64,000 bases of DNA from Virgibacillus profundi (lineage in GTDB: Bacteria; Bacillota; Bacilli; Bacillales; Amphibacillaceae): positions 186,001-250,000 of the forward strand of contig NZ_NPOA01000004.1 in the NCBI RefSeq assembly GCF_002287375.1, in the 5' to 3' direction. The notes under the pieces were generated by a model. It was not told the DNA's origin and made no database searches. It saw only the letters and a program-made list of their open reading frames with translations. Below, piece by piece: positions 24,774-33,234 of the stretch (the first letter of the stretch is position 1; each line of letters begins with the position of its first letter). The translations under genes were made by a program, and so were the position numbers.

Positions 24774-25040
24774 TTGAGAGAAGTGGAAATTGCAAAAGTA
24801 TACCGACACTATAAAGGAAATTATTATTACGTCTTAGGAATAGCCGAGTACACTGAAAAGTATGACATACTTGTAATTTATCATGCTTTATATGATGAAT
24901 GTGATACTTATGCTAGACCACTAGAGATGTTCATTGAAGAAGTCCCTGAAGACAAGGAGAACCCTACTGGACAAAAATATAGATTTGAAGTAGTTGGTGA
25001 GATAGACAGAGATGCAACCAATCAAACAAGAAGAGTCTAA
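24774..25040 (+). CDS. DUF1653 family protein
   Basis: 88 aa with the family signature YRHYKGNYYYVLGIA, then YDILVIYHALYDE and ARPLEMFIEEV. TTG start with AAGGAG upstream. DUF1653 proteins are common in phages and bacteria, with no established role. It follows the methyltransferase gene. Confidence 0.8.
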   Translation: MREVEIAKVYRHYKGNYYYVLGIAEYTEKYDILVIYHALYDECDTYARPLEMFIEEVPEDKENPTGQKYRFEVVGEIDRDATNQTRRV

Positions 25041-25046
25041 AACGAG

Positions 25047-25418
25047 GTGTTACCAATAGACACGCTATTAGAAATTCACAATGATGATTTTGAACTTTGG
25101 AAAGAAGAAAAATACGGTGTGAAGTTTTACCATGTATCAATCGAAGGCTACATAGGATTTGAGAAACTGGAAGATTTCATTGAGTTGTATGAACACTTTT
25201 TAGGGGAATTGCAACAGTATTTAATTGAAAACAATTATCCTAAAACAGAAAAGTCTGGATGGAAAAGGATTTACTCAAAACGAGCAATGGACATTTGTTA
25301 TGGAAATGACTGTTATTGGATCTTTTTAGATGGATACGAGTCAGCAGAAATTTGGGACGCATATTATTATCTGGAAGATGTGATTAACCAATTAAGAGAG
25401 GTTAAAGCTTCAATTTAA
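25047..25418 (+). CDS. Phage protein (123 aa), unknown
   Basis: GTG 25047 is the only reasonable start, though the ribosome site (ACGAGG) is very close to it. Rich in Tyr and acidic residues (GYESAEIWDAYYYLEDV). Not recognised. Confidence 0.5.
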   Translation: MLPIDTLLEIHNDDFELWKEEKYGVKFYHVSIEGYIGFEKLEDFIELYEHFLGELQQYLIENNYPKTEKSGWKRIYSKRAMDICYGNDCYWIFLDGYESAEIWDAYYYLEDVINQLREVKASI

Positions 25419-25446
25419 AATTTAATGAGAAAGAAGGTTTTTTAAA

Positions 25447-25641
25447 GTGGATTCAATTTCATTTGATGAATTAAATGATAACCAGATTAAAGAATTTGAA
25501 AAACTTGCTGACGACTACAGTTACAGTCTGCAAATGATTAATCTTTTTATCGAAAATAATAAATTAGATTGTGATGAAGTTTGGGATAAGGCAAACCAAG
25601 CATATGACAATGACATGTCTTACGCACCGAACGAGGATTAA
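25447..25641 (+). CDS. Small acidic phage protein (64 aa), unknown
   Basis: GTG start with AGAAGG upstream. Helical and acidic (FDELNDNQIKEFEKLADDY). Not recognised. Confidence 0.5.
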   Translation: MDSISFDELNDNQIKEFEKLADDYSYSLQMINLFIENNKLDCDEVWDKANQAYDNDMSYAPNED

Positions 25642-25675
25642 ATAAAATATCGATTTTAAAGGGAGGGCAACAAAA

Positions 25676-25849
25676 ATGAATTATGAATCAATGTGGAACA
25701 ACATGAAATCAACATACCAAGACCGATTAACGAAATTAGAATTAGAAGATAAAAAAGGTAGTAGTGCATGGATCAACGCCAAGCGATTTGTTGATGTAAT
25801 GGAAGGAATTGAACTGAATCAACCTGTTAGTGATGGTATAGATGATTAA
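25676..25849 (+). CDS. Small phage protein (57 aa), unknown
   Basis: GGGAGGG precedes ATG 25676. Helical, with MWNNMKSTYQDRLTKLELED at the N-terminus. It overlaps the next frame by 8 nt. Not recognised. Confidence 0.5.
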   Translation: MNYESMWNNMKSTYQDRLTKLELEDKKGSSAWINAKRFVDVMEGIELNQPVSDGIDD

Positions 25850-26135
25850 GCTTATTAAAGAAAAGCGATATAGCAGGATGAAATCTCTATATAAATTGAA
25901 AAAAGAGCAAGCAGATTTATTTGAAAGAAAATATGTTGAAGAATAAAATAAGCGAGTTGATTTAGAGAACCATAGGTTAACAGAGTTAGATGTAAAATAC
26001 CTTAAATCATTGATACAGTTTGATGAAACACTAAATGGTAAAAAGCATGGCAGAGAAGGACTATATTCTGAGGATAGCGTTGCATTTCTAGATTATATTT
26101 GGGGGTTGCGAGATAAATTATCTAAGTTGGTTTAG
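25842..26135 (+). pseudogene. Small phage gene interrupted by an in-frame stop
   Basis: The frame from ATG 25842 (MIKLIKEKRYSRMKSLYK...) ends at TAA 25944-25946 after 34 codons, then stays open in the same frame to 26135 (NKRVDLENHRLTELDVKY ... YIWGLRDKLSKLV). No start codon with a ribosome site opens the second part. The two parts together would make a 97-residue helical, basic protein, so this looks like a nonsense mutation. Confidence 0.6.
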
Positions 26136-26174
26136 TATGTAATTCGGATAATGTGTAGAAAAGGAGATGATAAA

Positions 26175-26643
26175 GTGGATATTCACAAGTTATTTAAAGA
26201 AAAGGAATCGGATAAAATCAGTCGTGAAATTGCAAGCAAAATTTATCCTGTAGATCCATTGCAGGAACAATTTAAATATCGTAACAAGAAAATATGAAGA
26301 CGGAAAAACAGAATTATTCGCTAAGTATATGATTGTTCCTACAATTCCTCACGACACAATTGAAGAAATAAACGGAGCAACTTATGTAAGAACTAATGTA
26401 AAAATAGATAAAGAGAGTGATGTATTTTGGGAAATTGTTTGGGAAGAAAAAGAGCATTTTATTAAACGTGTAAGAAGAGAAGAGTCTGAAAAGATGAAAA
26501 CTGTGATAAGCAGTCAAAAAGATAGAATTGCTTATCTTGAAAAGGAAAATGGCGATTTAGCAAAGCTAAATAAAGAGATTTTCATGTGGTTGATTATATC
26601 TTGCACAATAATAATCGTACTTGCTGGATTTGTCTCAATATAA
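26175..26643 (+). pseudogene. Phage membrane protein gene split by a frameshift
   Basis: GTG 26175 has a strong site (AAAGGAGATGA) and encodes MDIHKLFKEKESDKISREI... but stops at 26297. An overlapping frame, open from 26254, continues as VTRKYEDGKTELFAKYM (from 26281), then VPTIPHDTIEEINGATYVR, a charged coil and a C-terminal membrane helix (FMWLIISCTIIIVLAGFV) to 26643. ATG 26329 in that frame has no ribosome site. Joining the two near 26275-26290 gives one tail-anchored protein of about 155 residues. Confidence 0.55.
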
Positions 26644-26675
26644 AATACAATCTTAAACAGAAAAGAGGGAATCAA

Positions 26676-26861
26676 ATGCTTAAATTTGACAATATCTCAA
26701 TTGAATTAAATTACGAAACACTTGAACTAGCTAAGAATAAGGTTGATCCAATATTAATCGATGACGAAAGCGATGTTGATTCTGCTGTTGGGTTGACTTT
26801 AGATCAAGCTAAATGGCTTAGAGACAATATTGATTATATAATAAAGAGATTTGAAGATTAA
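26676..26861 (+). CDS. Small acidic phage protein (61 aa), unknown
   Basis: AAGAGGGA precedes ATG 26676. Acidic, helical C-terminus (LTLDQAKWLRDNIDYIIKRF), a pattern often seen in short phage proteins. Not recognised. Confidence 0.55.
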   Translation: MLKFDNISIELNYETLELAKNKVDPILIDDESDVDSAVGLTLDQAKWLRDNIDYIIKRFED

Positions 26862-26892
26862 ATTCAGACTTTTATTAGGAGGAGATAAACAA

Positions 26893-27480
26893 ATGAACGA
26901 GAAATTCTTTAATCAATTTAAACAATATTTATTAAACAGTCACATGGATGATTTAAAAAGTTTTATTCCATATTACGAAACATTAAAGCAGCAACAAGAT
27001 AAACTAAAAGACTTCATTGACGATTGTGAACAATACGCCTTAGATATTCAATACGATGAAGATAAAACAGAAGGCTATACTGATGGATCATTACAGTTTT
27101 ACCTATACAAAGACAACAATGATTGGACAAGTCGACTAGATTATCATTATGACTTAGAACTAGGGTACGATGAGCGATATTGGAATTATTGCACATGTCA
27201 GTCAGGAGATGAAGGATACATAAAAGCATTGGGCTGTACGGGAGAAGGTTGTGATTGGATTGCGCCAGAAATTAGGTTGACGAAAGTGTCTAACGTCTGT
27301 TTTGGCTCATTTAATGGGCACGCAAAAGAAATGCACTACTTAGAAAAAGAATGGGATGAGTATCTAAAAGAAGATAGAGAGAAACAGCGTCAGGCTCAAT
27401 TAGAAAGAGTAGAACAAGAGATTGAAAGACTTAAGTCACAGAGAAGCATTCTTCTAAAAGGAGGAATAATAAATGAATAA
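26893..27480 (+). CDS. Phage protein with central Cys cluster, unknown
   Basis: 195 aa; GGAGGAGA precedes ATG 26893. Helical N-terminus, then an acidic aromatic section, then CTCQSGDEGYIKALGCTGEGC (four Cys, a possible zinc site), ending in a charged coiled coil. It overlaps the next gene by 8 nt. Not recognised. Confidence 0.55.
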   Translation: MNEKFFNQFKQYLLNSHMDDLKSFIPYYETLKQQQDKLKDFIDDCEQYALDIQYDEDKTEGYTDGSLQFYLYKDNNDWTSRLDYHYDLELGYDERYWNYCTCQSGDEGYIKALGCTGEGCDWIAPEIRLTKVSNVCFGSFNGHAKEMHYLEKEWDEYLKEDREKQRQAQLERVEQEIERLKSQRSILLKGGIINE

Positions 27481-27706
27481 TAATATAAAAGTTGCATTGT
27501 TTATTAAGAACGGTGGACAGGATTCAATAGTTTTACCTAAAGAGTTAATGTTCGATTTAGCTACAAATATCAGAGAGAACGGATCAGAATTTGTCCATCT
27601 GTCTAGTGGTAGATCATTAGAGGTGACAGGAATATTGATAACTGGATCAGACTTCCATAAGGAAGAAAGAGTTATAGTAGCTGGTGTAAATAAAGATGAT
27701 GAATAG
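27473..27706 (+). CDS. Small phage protein (77 aa), unknown
   Basis: AAAAGGAGG precedes ATG 27473. Beta-rich and soluble; resembles no family I can name. A copy of the operator element (ATCAAACAATATTAT, 27710-27724) lies right after its stop. Confidence 0.5.
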   Translation: MNNNIKVALFIKNGGQDSIVLPKELMFDLATNIRENGSEFVHLSSGRSLEVTGILITGSDFHKEERVIVAGVNKDDE

Positions 27707-27730
27707 TATATCAAACAATATTATATTGAG

Positions 27731-28984
27731 GTGAGTGAAATAGCTAAGAGAAGAAAATGGAATAAAAATTTAATAATTGAAGAATTAACTAAAATTTACA
27801 TTGAAAATCCGCAAGAGTTTAACTCTGGACTAGTAAAGAAGAAAGATAGTAAATTAACGAATGCTATTTATAGAAAATTCGGCAATTTTCAATCCGCGAT
27901 AGAAGCAGCAAATATAAATTACACAACACGAGAAAGAATGCACTGGGACTTTGGAAAAGTGCAATTATTCGTAAAATCTCATAGTGAATGTGAACTTGTT
28001 TCAAACAACTATGTAGATATGAACACAATAATGGATTTTTTATGTAAATGTGGAAGACCATTCACAACAACGTTTTTAAGATTTGAGTCAAAGAGTAAAA
28101 GACAATGTGATACTTGTGGCTATAGAAAGTCTCACGAGACATTCAAGATTCAACTAGGAGATAGGTTTGGCGATGATATTGTAGCAACCGAAGAATATAC
28201 GGGAAGTCTTACTCCGATGGAATTTATATGCAAAACACATGGAAAGTTTACTACAACTCCAAACAGTATTTTGGGAAATGTCTATGGGTGTCAAAAATGT
28301 GCAAATGCAGCAATAAGCCAAACTCATTCTAAAGGCGAAAGATTTTGTGTTGTTTGTGGAAGCAATAATAGAGTGCAAGAATTTAAGAATAGCGAAAAAA
28401 ACTACTGTGGCAAACACTATTCACAACTGGCTAAAAACGGAAAAATTTCAGATAAAACGGTTTACGATAAAAATGAAATAATTGTGCATGATGATTACGC
28501 AATTATTGTAATAAGAGACAAAGACAATAAGGACATTGCCGAGTGCAAAATATCTCTTAGTCACATTGAAAAAGTGTCGCGATATAAATGGTATTTAACA
28601 AGTAACGGTTATGTTGCAAGCAAGTCTAGAAATGGTTATGAAGTGGATCTTTTACATCGTATTATTAAGAATCCTCAAGAAAAAGAGGTAGTAGACCATA
28701 TTAATCATAACACCCTAGACAATGTTGACGAAAATTTACGCGTTGGTACACGAGCGCAAAATACATGGAATAGCAGAATGAAGTCAAATAACACATCAGG
28801 TGTAATAGGAGTTTATTCTAATTCTTATGGAAGATGGGTAGCCGAGATTTACGTAAACGGTAAAAAAATATCCTTGGGAAACTTTGATGATATAGAAGAA
28901 GCAAAAAAAGTCAGAAGAAACGCTGAATATCAATATTTTAAAGAGTTCGCACTAGAGAAGCAAGGTAAGATGAAGCATGAGTAA
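27731..28984 (+). CDS. HNH endonuclease with AP2 DNA-binding domain and zinc ribbons
   Basis: 417 aa. The N-terminal half holds several CxxC pairs (CKCG, CDTCG, CQKC, CVVCG) in zinc-ribbon-like blocks. The HNH domain reads LLHRIIKNP...VVDHINHNTLDN, and an AP2-type DNA-binding domain follows (SGVIGVYSNSYGRWVAEI ... LGNFDDIEEA). This order is typical of free-standing homing endonucleases in phages. GTG 27731 sits very close to its site (TTGAGGTGA). The stop overlaps the RecU-like start by 8 nt. Confidence 0.82.
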   Translation: MSEIAKRRKWNKNLIIEELTKIYIENPQEFNSGLVKKKDSKLTNAIYRKFGNFQSAIEAANINYTTRERMHWDFGKVQLFVKSHSECELVSNNYVDMNTIMDFLCKCGRPFTTTFLRFESKSKRQCDTCGYRKSHETFKIQLGDRFGDDIVATEEYTGSLTPMEFICKTHGKFTTTPNSILGNVYGCQKCANAAISQTHSKGERFCVVCGSNNRVQEFKNSEKNYCGKHYSQLAKNGKISDKTVYDKNEIIVHDDYAIIVIRDKDNKDIAECKISLSHIEKVSRYKWYLTSNGYVASKSRNGYEVDLLHRIIKNPQEKEVVDHINHNTLDNVDENLRVGTRAQNTWNSRMKSNNTSGVIGVYSNSYGRWVAEIYVNGKKISLGNFDDIEEAKKVRRNAEYQYFKEFALEKQGKMKHE

Positions 28985-29540
28985 AATAAACTACGGACAA
29001 AACTTTGAAAAAGACGTTCAGCAATCTTGCAAAAAAGAAAAAACTTGGTTCATGCGGATTAAAGATGTATACATACCATTCAACCTCCGCAACCGTATCA
29101 GGACATCACGCAACGATTATGACTGTTTAGTATTCAATAACAAAACGTTATTTCCATTAGAATTAAAAACAACTGATAAGAAATCCATATCCATGAAAGA
29201 AGAAATCATAAAAGCACATCAAGTTGAGAAACTAGCTGAGGCAAATACATATGAAGATGTCATTGCAGGATTCTTATTTAACTTTAGAAATGAAGAGAAC
29301 AGTACATTCTTCGTGCCGATTGAAGAGTATCAAAGGTATAAAAACATTGCTCAGAACCAATTAGAGCACTCCTACAAGGCTAAAGTGAATCGTGCAAGCA
29401 TTCCTATTGGAATATGTAAAGAGATCGGTGTAGAGGTGTTAAGTGTGAAGAAACGTGTGCATTATCATTACTTTATTAAACAATTAACTGAGGATTTGAT
29501 TGCTAGAGAAAAAGAATTTGAAGATAAGTTTAATGGGTGA
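28977..29540 (+). CDS. RecU-like Holliday junction resolvase
   Basis: 187 aa nuclease of the PD-(D/E)xK superfamily. Catalytic residues appear in RNDYDCLVFNNKTLFPLELK (Asp, then ExK), with the N-terminal SKINYGQNFEKDVQQS typical of RecU. It would cut Holliday junctions made during phage replication and recombination. Start ATG 28977 lies within the end of the HNH gene. Confidence 0.82.
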   Translation: MSKINYGQNFEKDVQQSCKKEKTWFMRIKDVYIPFNLRNRIRTSRNDYDCLVFNNKTLFPLELKTTDKKSISMKEEIIKAHQVEKLAEANTYEDVIAGFLFNFRNEENSTFFVPIEEYQRYKNIAQNQLEHSYKAKVNRASIPIGICKEIGVEVLSVKKRVHYHYFIKQLTEDLIAREKEFEDKFNG

Positions 29541-29576
29541 ATAGTATTATATAATGATATAAAAGGGGAATAATAA

Positions 29577-29690
29577 GTGATTATTGAAGATAAAAAAATG
29601 TTAGAAAAATTTAAAATAGAGATAAATAAAATTATAACACAAGAACAATTAGAAAAAATAGCTAAAACTATAACAAAACACTACTCATAA
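29577..29690 (+). CDS. Very small phage protein (37 aa), unknown
   Basis: GTG 29577 is preceded by AAAAGGGG. Helical and Lys-rich. A copy of the ATATTATATAAT element lies at 29544-29555. A clear terminator follows at once, so this is the last gene of its transcript. Confidence 0.4.
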   Translation: MIIEDKKMLEKFKIEINKIITQEQLEKIAKTITKHYS

Positions 29691-29714
29691 ACGGGCTCAA
29701 GCTCGTTTTTTTTA
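29691..29714 (+). terminator. Rho-independent terminator
   Basis: ACGGGC-TCAA-GCTCGT stem (one G-T pair) followed by a run of eight T. It separates the phage gene block from the integration module. Confidence 0.8.
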
Positions 29715-29765
29715 TTTGTATTTATTATAGCTATATTGTATAATCAATACAAAATAGCTAGGGTG

Positions 29766-30383
29766 GTGTCTACTATTACTAGAGTTGGTTGGACGGATGA
29801 AGAAGAAAAAATATTAAAAGAGAATTACGAACGTGCCACAATTGAAAAGTTAGAAGCATTGCTGCCAAGATATAGTATTACACAAATAAGATCGAAAGCT
29901 AACAAATTAGGATTGAAAAGGAAAGCACCCAGACCTTCTCGAAAAAATGTAAAATTAAAACGTTGGACAGATGAAGAGATAGAGAACTTAAAAAATATAT
30001 ATTCTACAACTAATAATGACGACTTGGCTAAAGTATTCTCACGATTCAACCCAAGAGAAATTAAACGTAAAGCAAATACATTGCGCTTAGAGAAGACTGC
30101 TCAAATAGAGAAGATTGATGAACAATTACGCAAACAAAAAATGGCTGGAGAAACAAGGTGGAAAGAAGAAGAAGATACTATATTGAGAGAAAACTATCCC
30201 ACACTTGGACAAACTGGAACTCAAAGGTTGTTACCTCATCGTCCTATTGGTTCAATCAGATCAAGAGTAAATAGATTAGGATTAACAAAAGTAACGTCGG
30301 CAACATGGAAAAGAATATCTATAACACCAGACAATAAAGACGTATTCTCCATTGAAATTATATATGAAAGGGTTGATGTGTAA
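29766..30383 (+). CDS. Protein with three SANT/Myb-like DNA-binding repeats, coupled to the integrase
   Basis: About 205 aa. Three repeats of a Trp-led helix-turn-helix are visible: WTDEEEKILKENYE...IRSKANKLGL, WTDEEIENLKNIYS...IKRKANTLRL, and WKEEEDTILRENYP...IRSRVNRLGL. The start is uncertain: GTG 29763 or 29766, close to a TATAAT (29739-29744), so the message may have almost no leader. The stop overlaps the integrase ATG (TAATG), implying coupled translation. It could control integrase expression or take part in site-specific recombination. No homologous role is known to me. Confidence 0.75.
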   Translation: MSTITRVGWTDEEEKILKENYERATIEKLEALLPRYSITQIRSKANKLGLKRKAPRPSRKNVKLKRWTDEEIENLKNIYSTTNNDDLAKVFSRFNPREIKRKANTLRLEKTAQIEKIDEQLRKQKMAGETRWKEEEDTILRENYPTLGQTGTQRLLPHRPIGSIRSRVNRLGLTKVTSATWKRISITPDNKDVFSIEIIYERVDV

Positions 30384-31885
30384 TGTTATTAGAACAGCAT
30401 GAATCCGACTTTGAATCTATTAAACATGTAGCTGCGTATTTACGTAAGAGTCAGAGTATGGGAGATAAAGATGAAGACTTACTGAAGCATAAAAGTGTGA
30501 TTGAAGAAGTATGTGAAAGTAGAGGGTGGTCTTATGTGCTGTATGAGGAGGTTGTAACAGGAGATACCATTGAGGGTAGACCTAAGATGTTAGAGTTATT
30601 AAGTGATGTAGAAAGATCCCAATATGATGCAATCTTTTGCTTTGATATAGATAGGTTGGGAAGAGGTGGTGGAGGAGATAGGGAAAAAATTGGAATTACA
30701 TTGCAACATTCCGACACCTATTTAATTACTGCCAACCCTTATAAGATATATGATTTGAACAATGAGAATGATGATCAAGCATATGACATGCAATCCTTTA
30801 TGGGTAGATTTGAGTATAAGATGATCAAGAAGCGATTTAAAGCAGGCAAGAGGATTGGATTAAGATTGGGGCGATGGGTAAATGCACAAGCACCTCATGG
30901 TTATACGTATAATAGAAAATTAAAACAGTTGGAAGTTGATGAAGAGAAAAGGCCAATTATACGAAAAATTGTAGAACATGCGTTGGAAGGGATGACATTG
31001 GCAGATATAGCTTGGGAATTAAATAAAAAACACATTCCATCACCTAGAAATAAGAAATGGGCGCCAATTACTATAAGCCGGATGTTGAAATCACAAGTAT
31101 ATCTTGGTCACATAGTTGGAAATAAATCTGAAGGTAATCGAAAAAGAGTTGCAACATCATCATCAAAGCCGTTCAAGTATTTGCCGGAAGACAAATGGGT
31201 TATTGTTAAAAATTGTCATGAACCACTTATTACAGAAGAAGAATATGATTTATTGATGAAAAGATTTAGCAACAGACCAAAACGAATATACAATAACAAA
31301 ATACACAGTTTTACAGGTTTAATCACTTGCGGAAAATGTAATAAAAATATGACAATGAAACGATTCGGCAATGGTAAATTAGGTGTAGCAAAATGTGAGT
31401 GTGGGAATCGTGGTGGAGACATCGAGTTGGTTGAAAAAGCAGTTATCGATACAGTCGAAGCATTGCGTGACAATTTGAATAATATACAAATAGACGATGT
31501 TGAAAAGCAAAAGAAAAACATGCTTAATAAAAAATTAGATGATTTAATCCAAGACTGTGATAAACAAGATTTAGCAATCGAGAGAATTGAAGAAGCGTTT
31601 GAAAATGGATTGTATGATATTCAGAAGACTAGAAAGAAAACAGAAGAACGCCAACAAGAAAAATGGAAACTTGAAAAGGAAATAAGGAATATAAGAAAAC
31701 AACTAACATCAGTTGATTCATTTGACAGCAAAGAAAGAATTACAGCCATTGATAAATTTATAAGCGATATAGAAAATGAGGACAGTGGAGAAATCAAAAA
31801 CAAAATATATAAGGACATATTGAATAATATTGTCTGGACAAGGGATAATGAGAAGAGAGTGAGTGTGAAAGTAAATTTTCTTTAA
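30383..31885 (+). CDS. Large serine recombinase (phage integrase)
   Basis: 500 aa. The resolvase-type catalytic domain begins VAAYLRKSQSMGDKDED (catalytic Ser in YLRKS) with FDIDRLGRGGGGD further on. A recombinase domain follows (APHGYTYNRKLKQLEVDEE...GMTLADIAWELNKK), then a zinc ribbon (CGKCNKNM...KCECG) and a coiled coil (about residues 380-460). This is the SprA type used by SPbeta, though divergent in sequence. It inserts the phage at attB in host tpx, whose 3' end lies 50 nt downstream. Confidence 0.93.
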   Translation: MLLEQHESDFESIKHVAAYLRKSQSMGDKDEDLLKHKSVIEEVCESRGWSYVLYEEVVTGDTIEGRPKMLELLSDVERSQYDAIFCFDIDRLGRGGGGDREKIGITLQHSDTYLITANPYKIYDLNNENDDQAYDMQSFMGRFEYKMIKKRFKAGKRIGLRLGRWVNAQAPHGYTYNRKLKQLEVDEEKRPIIRKIVEHALEGMTLADIAWELNKKHIPSPRNKKWAPITISRMLKSQVYLGHIVGNKSEGNRKRVATSSSKPFKYLPEDKWVIVKNCHEPLITEEEYDLLMKRFSNRPKRIYNNKIHSFTGLITCGKCNKNMTMKRFGNGKLGVAKCECGNRGGDIELVEKAVIDTVEALRDNLNNIQIDDVEKQKKNMLNKKLDDLIQDCDKQDLAIERIEEAFENGLYDIQKTRKKTEERQQEKWKLEKEIRNIRKQLTSVDSFDSKERITAIDKFISDIENEDSGEIKNKIYKDILNNIVWTRDNEKRVSVKVNFL

Positions 31886-31950
31886 GGGGATAATTGACAA
31901 TTGTATAGCTTGAATGTTTTGGAGTAACATTTAAACCAATCACCCTGATT
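31886..31950 (+). other. Right prophage attachment site (attR) region
   Basis: Phage-derived sequence after the integrase stop passes into host tpx codons at about 31930-31940. The tpx frame is open only from ACC 31935, since the codon before it is TAA, which marks the limit of host sequence. The 2-bp crossover core cannot be fixed without attL, which lies outside the window. Confidence 0.7.
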
Positions 31951-31988
31951 ATGATAAAGCTCTCGATGCTGCAGGATCTGCTGAGTAA
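31935..31988 (+). pseudogene. tpx: 3' fragment of tpx (thiol peroxidase), cut by prophage insertion
   Basis: Reads TNHPDYDKALDAAGSAE then TAA, the C-terminal end of a Tpx-family peroxidase (compare TNHPNYEK in Bacillus). In Bacillus, tpx lies directly upstream of ytxK, as here, so gene order supports the call. The 5' part, with the active-site Cys, must lie beyond the left prophage end. Confidence 0.82.
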
Positions 31989-31999
31989 GTAAATATAGC

Positions 32000-32035
32000 A
32001 AAAAATCTCTCCCGTTTTTAGGGAGAGATTTTTAC
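32000..32035 (+). terminator. tpx terminator
   Basis: AATCTCTCCC and GGGAGAGATT form a 10-bp stem with a 7-nt loop, followed by T-rich sequence. It lies 12 nt after the tpx stop. Confidence 0.85.
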
Positions 32036-32135
32036 TGTTTTAATAATCCTCATTATTATAGCTTTACTTTGTACACGAGCCTATTGATTCTGATACAATA
32101 GAGTCGCTTTTGATGGATTGAATGGAGGATTATCG

Positions 32136-33119
32136 ATGGAAAAAACGAATGTTGAGCTATTATACGAATGGATAGACAATACAACACAAATAATACAACA
32201 ACATGAAAATGAACCTTATTTAGATAGTTTAGCAATTACAATGGAAACACTTTTTTATCAGACCATCTCAGATGATATGGATGATATTTTATCACATAAA
32301 CTGCAAAATGCCTTGTCGGAGATTAATTTCAGTGCATATAAGATTGATGAAATTCGTAAAGCAATTCAATTGGCAACTTTAAAGGGAATGAAAGATTCTA
32401 CACAGCAACAGCATTTAATGACCCCGGAAACAGTGGCATTATTAGTTGGCTATCTTGCAGATAAAGTAACAAAAGAGAAAAAACAAATAAGCGTATTTGA
32501 CCCGGCTTCAGGAACTGGTAACCTGGTAACTACAGTTCTCGGTCAGCTTAAGCAGGATATAGAGGCTTTTGCCAGTGAAGTTGACCCCACGTTAATCAAA
32601 TTATCTGTGCTCAATGCAAACCTGCAAAAGAAAAACATAGAGTTCTTCCATCAGGATAGTTTACGTCCATTTTTATTGGATCCGATCGATTTAGTTGTTG
32701 CCGATTTACCAGTTGGCTACTATCCGGATGATATACGTGCTAATGATTTCAAATTGAAAGCAGATGAAGGTCATTCCTATGCACATCATCTTTTTATTGA
32801 ACAAAGTATGAATTATACCAAAGAAGGCGGCTATTTAATCTTTGTAATCCCGGACTTTTTATTTGATAGTGATCAATCAGATAAACTCCACAGCTATATC
32901 CAGGAATATGCACATATAGTTGGGGTTCTGCGTTTGCCTGAAAGTGCATTTAAATCTGAAAAAAACATAAAAAGTATTCTTATCCTGCAAAAAAAGGGAC
33001 AAGATACGAGTGCACCGAAACAACCATTACTTGTTAACCTACCATCATTTAAGAATACGAACGGAATGGAAGACATCTTAAATCAAATGAATGCATGGTT
33101 TACAACGTATCATAATTAG
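32136..33119 (+). CDS. ytxK: YtxK-like class I SAM-dependent (N6-adenine-type) methyltransferase
   Basis: 327 aa. An N-terminal helical region is followed by a Rossmann methyltransferase fold: SVFDPASGTGNLVTTVL (motif I, SAM binding) and DLVVADLPVGYYP (DLPVGYYP in place of NPPY). Similar to Bacillus YtxK, whose target is unknown; the fold is that of HsdM-type DNA methylases without a specificity subunit. ATG 32136 has GGAGG 7 nt upstream; an in-frame TTG at 32118 is less likely. ackA follows, as in Bacillus. Confidence 0.87.
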   Translation: MEKTNVELLYEWIDNTTQIIQQHENEPYLDSLAITMETLFYQTISDDMDDILSHKLQNALSEINFSAYKIDEIRKAIQLATLKGMKDSTQQQHLMTPETVALLVGYLADKVTKEKKQISVFDPASGTGNLVTTVLGQLKQDIEAFASEVDPTLIKLSVLNANLQKKNIEFFHQDSLRPFLLDPIDLVVADLPVGYYPDDIRANDFKLKADEGHSYAHHLFIEQSMNYTKEGGYLIFVIPDFLFDSDQSDKLHSYIQEYAHIVGVLRLPESAFKSEKNIKSILILQKKGQDTSAPKQPLLVNLPSFKNTNGMEDILNQMNAWFTTYHN

Positions 33120-33234
33120 TTTTTATATAGGCTCTTTTCGTAAACATTGTTGCTTATTAACCTTCGCAGTATCTATAGAAGACGAAGTAATTACTGTTTG
33201 CTATAAGTATTTGCTATAATCGCCGTTCGGGATC

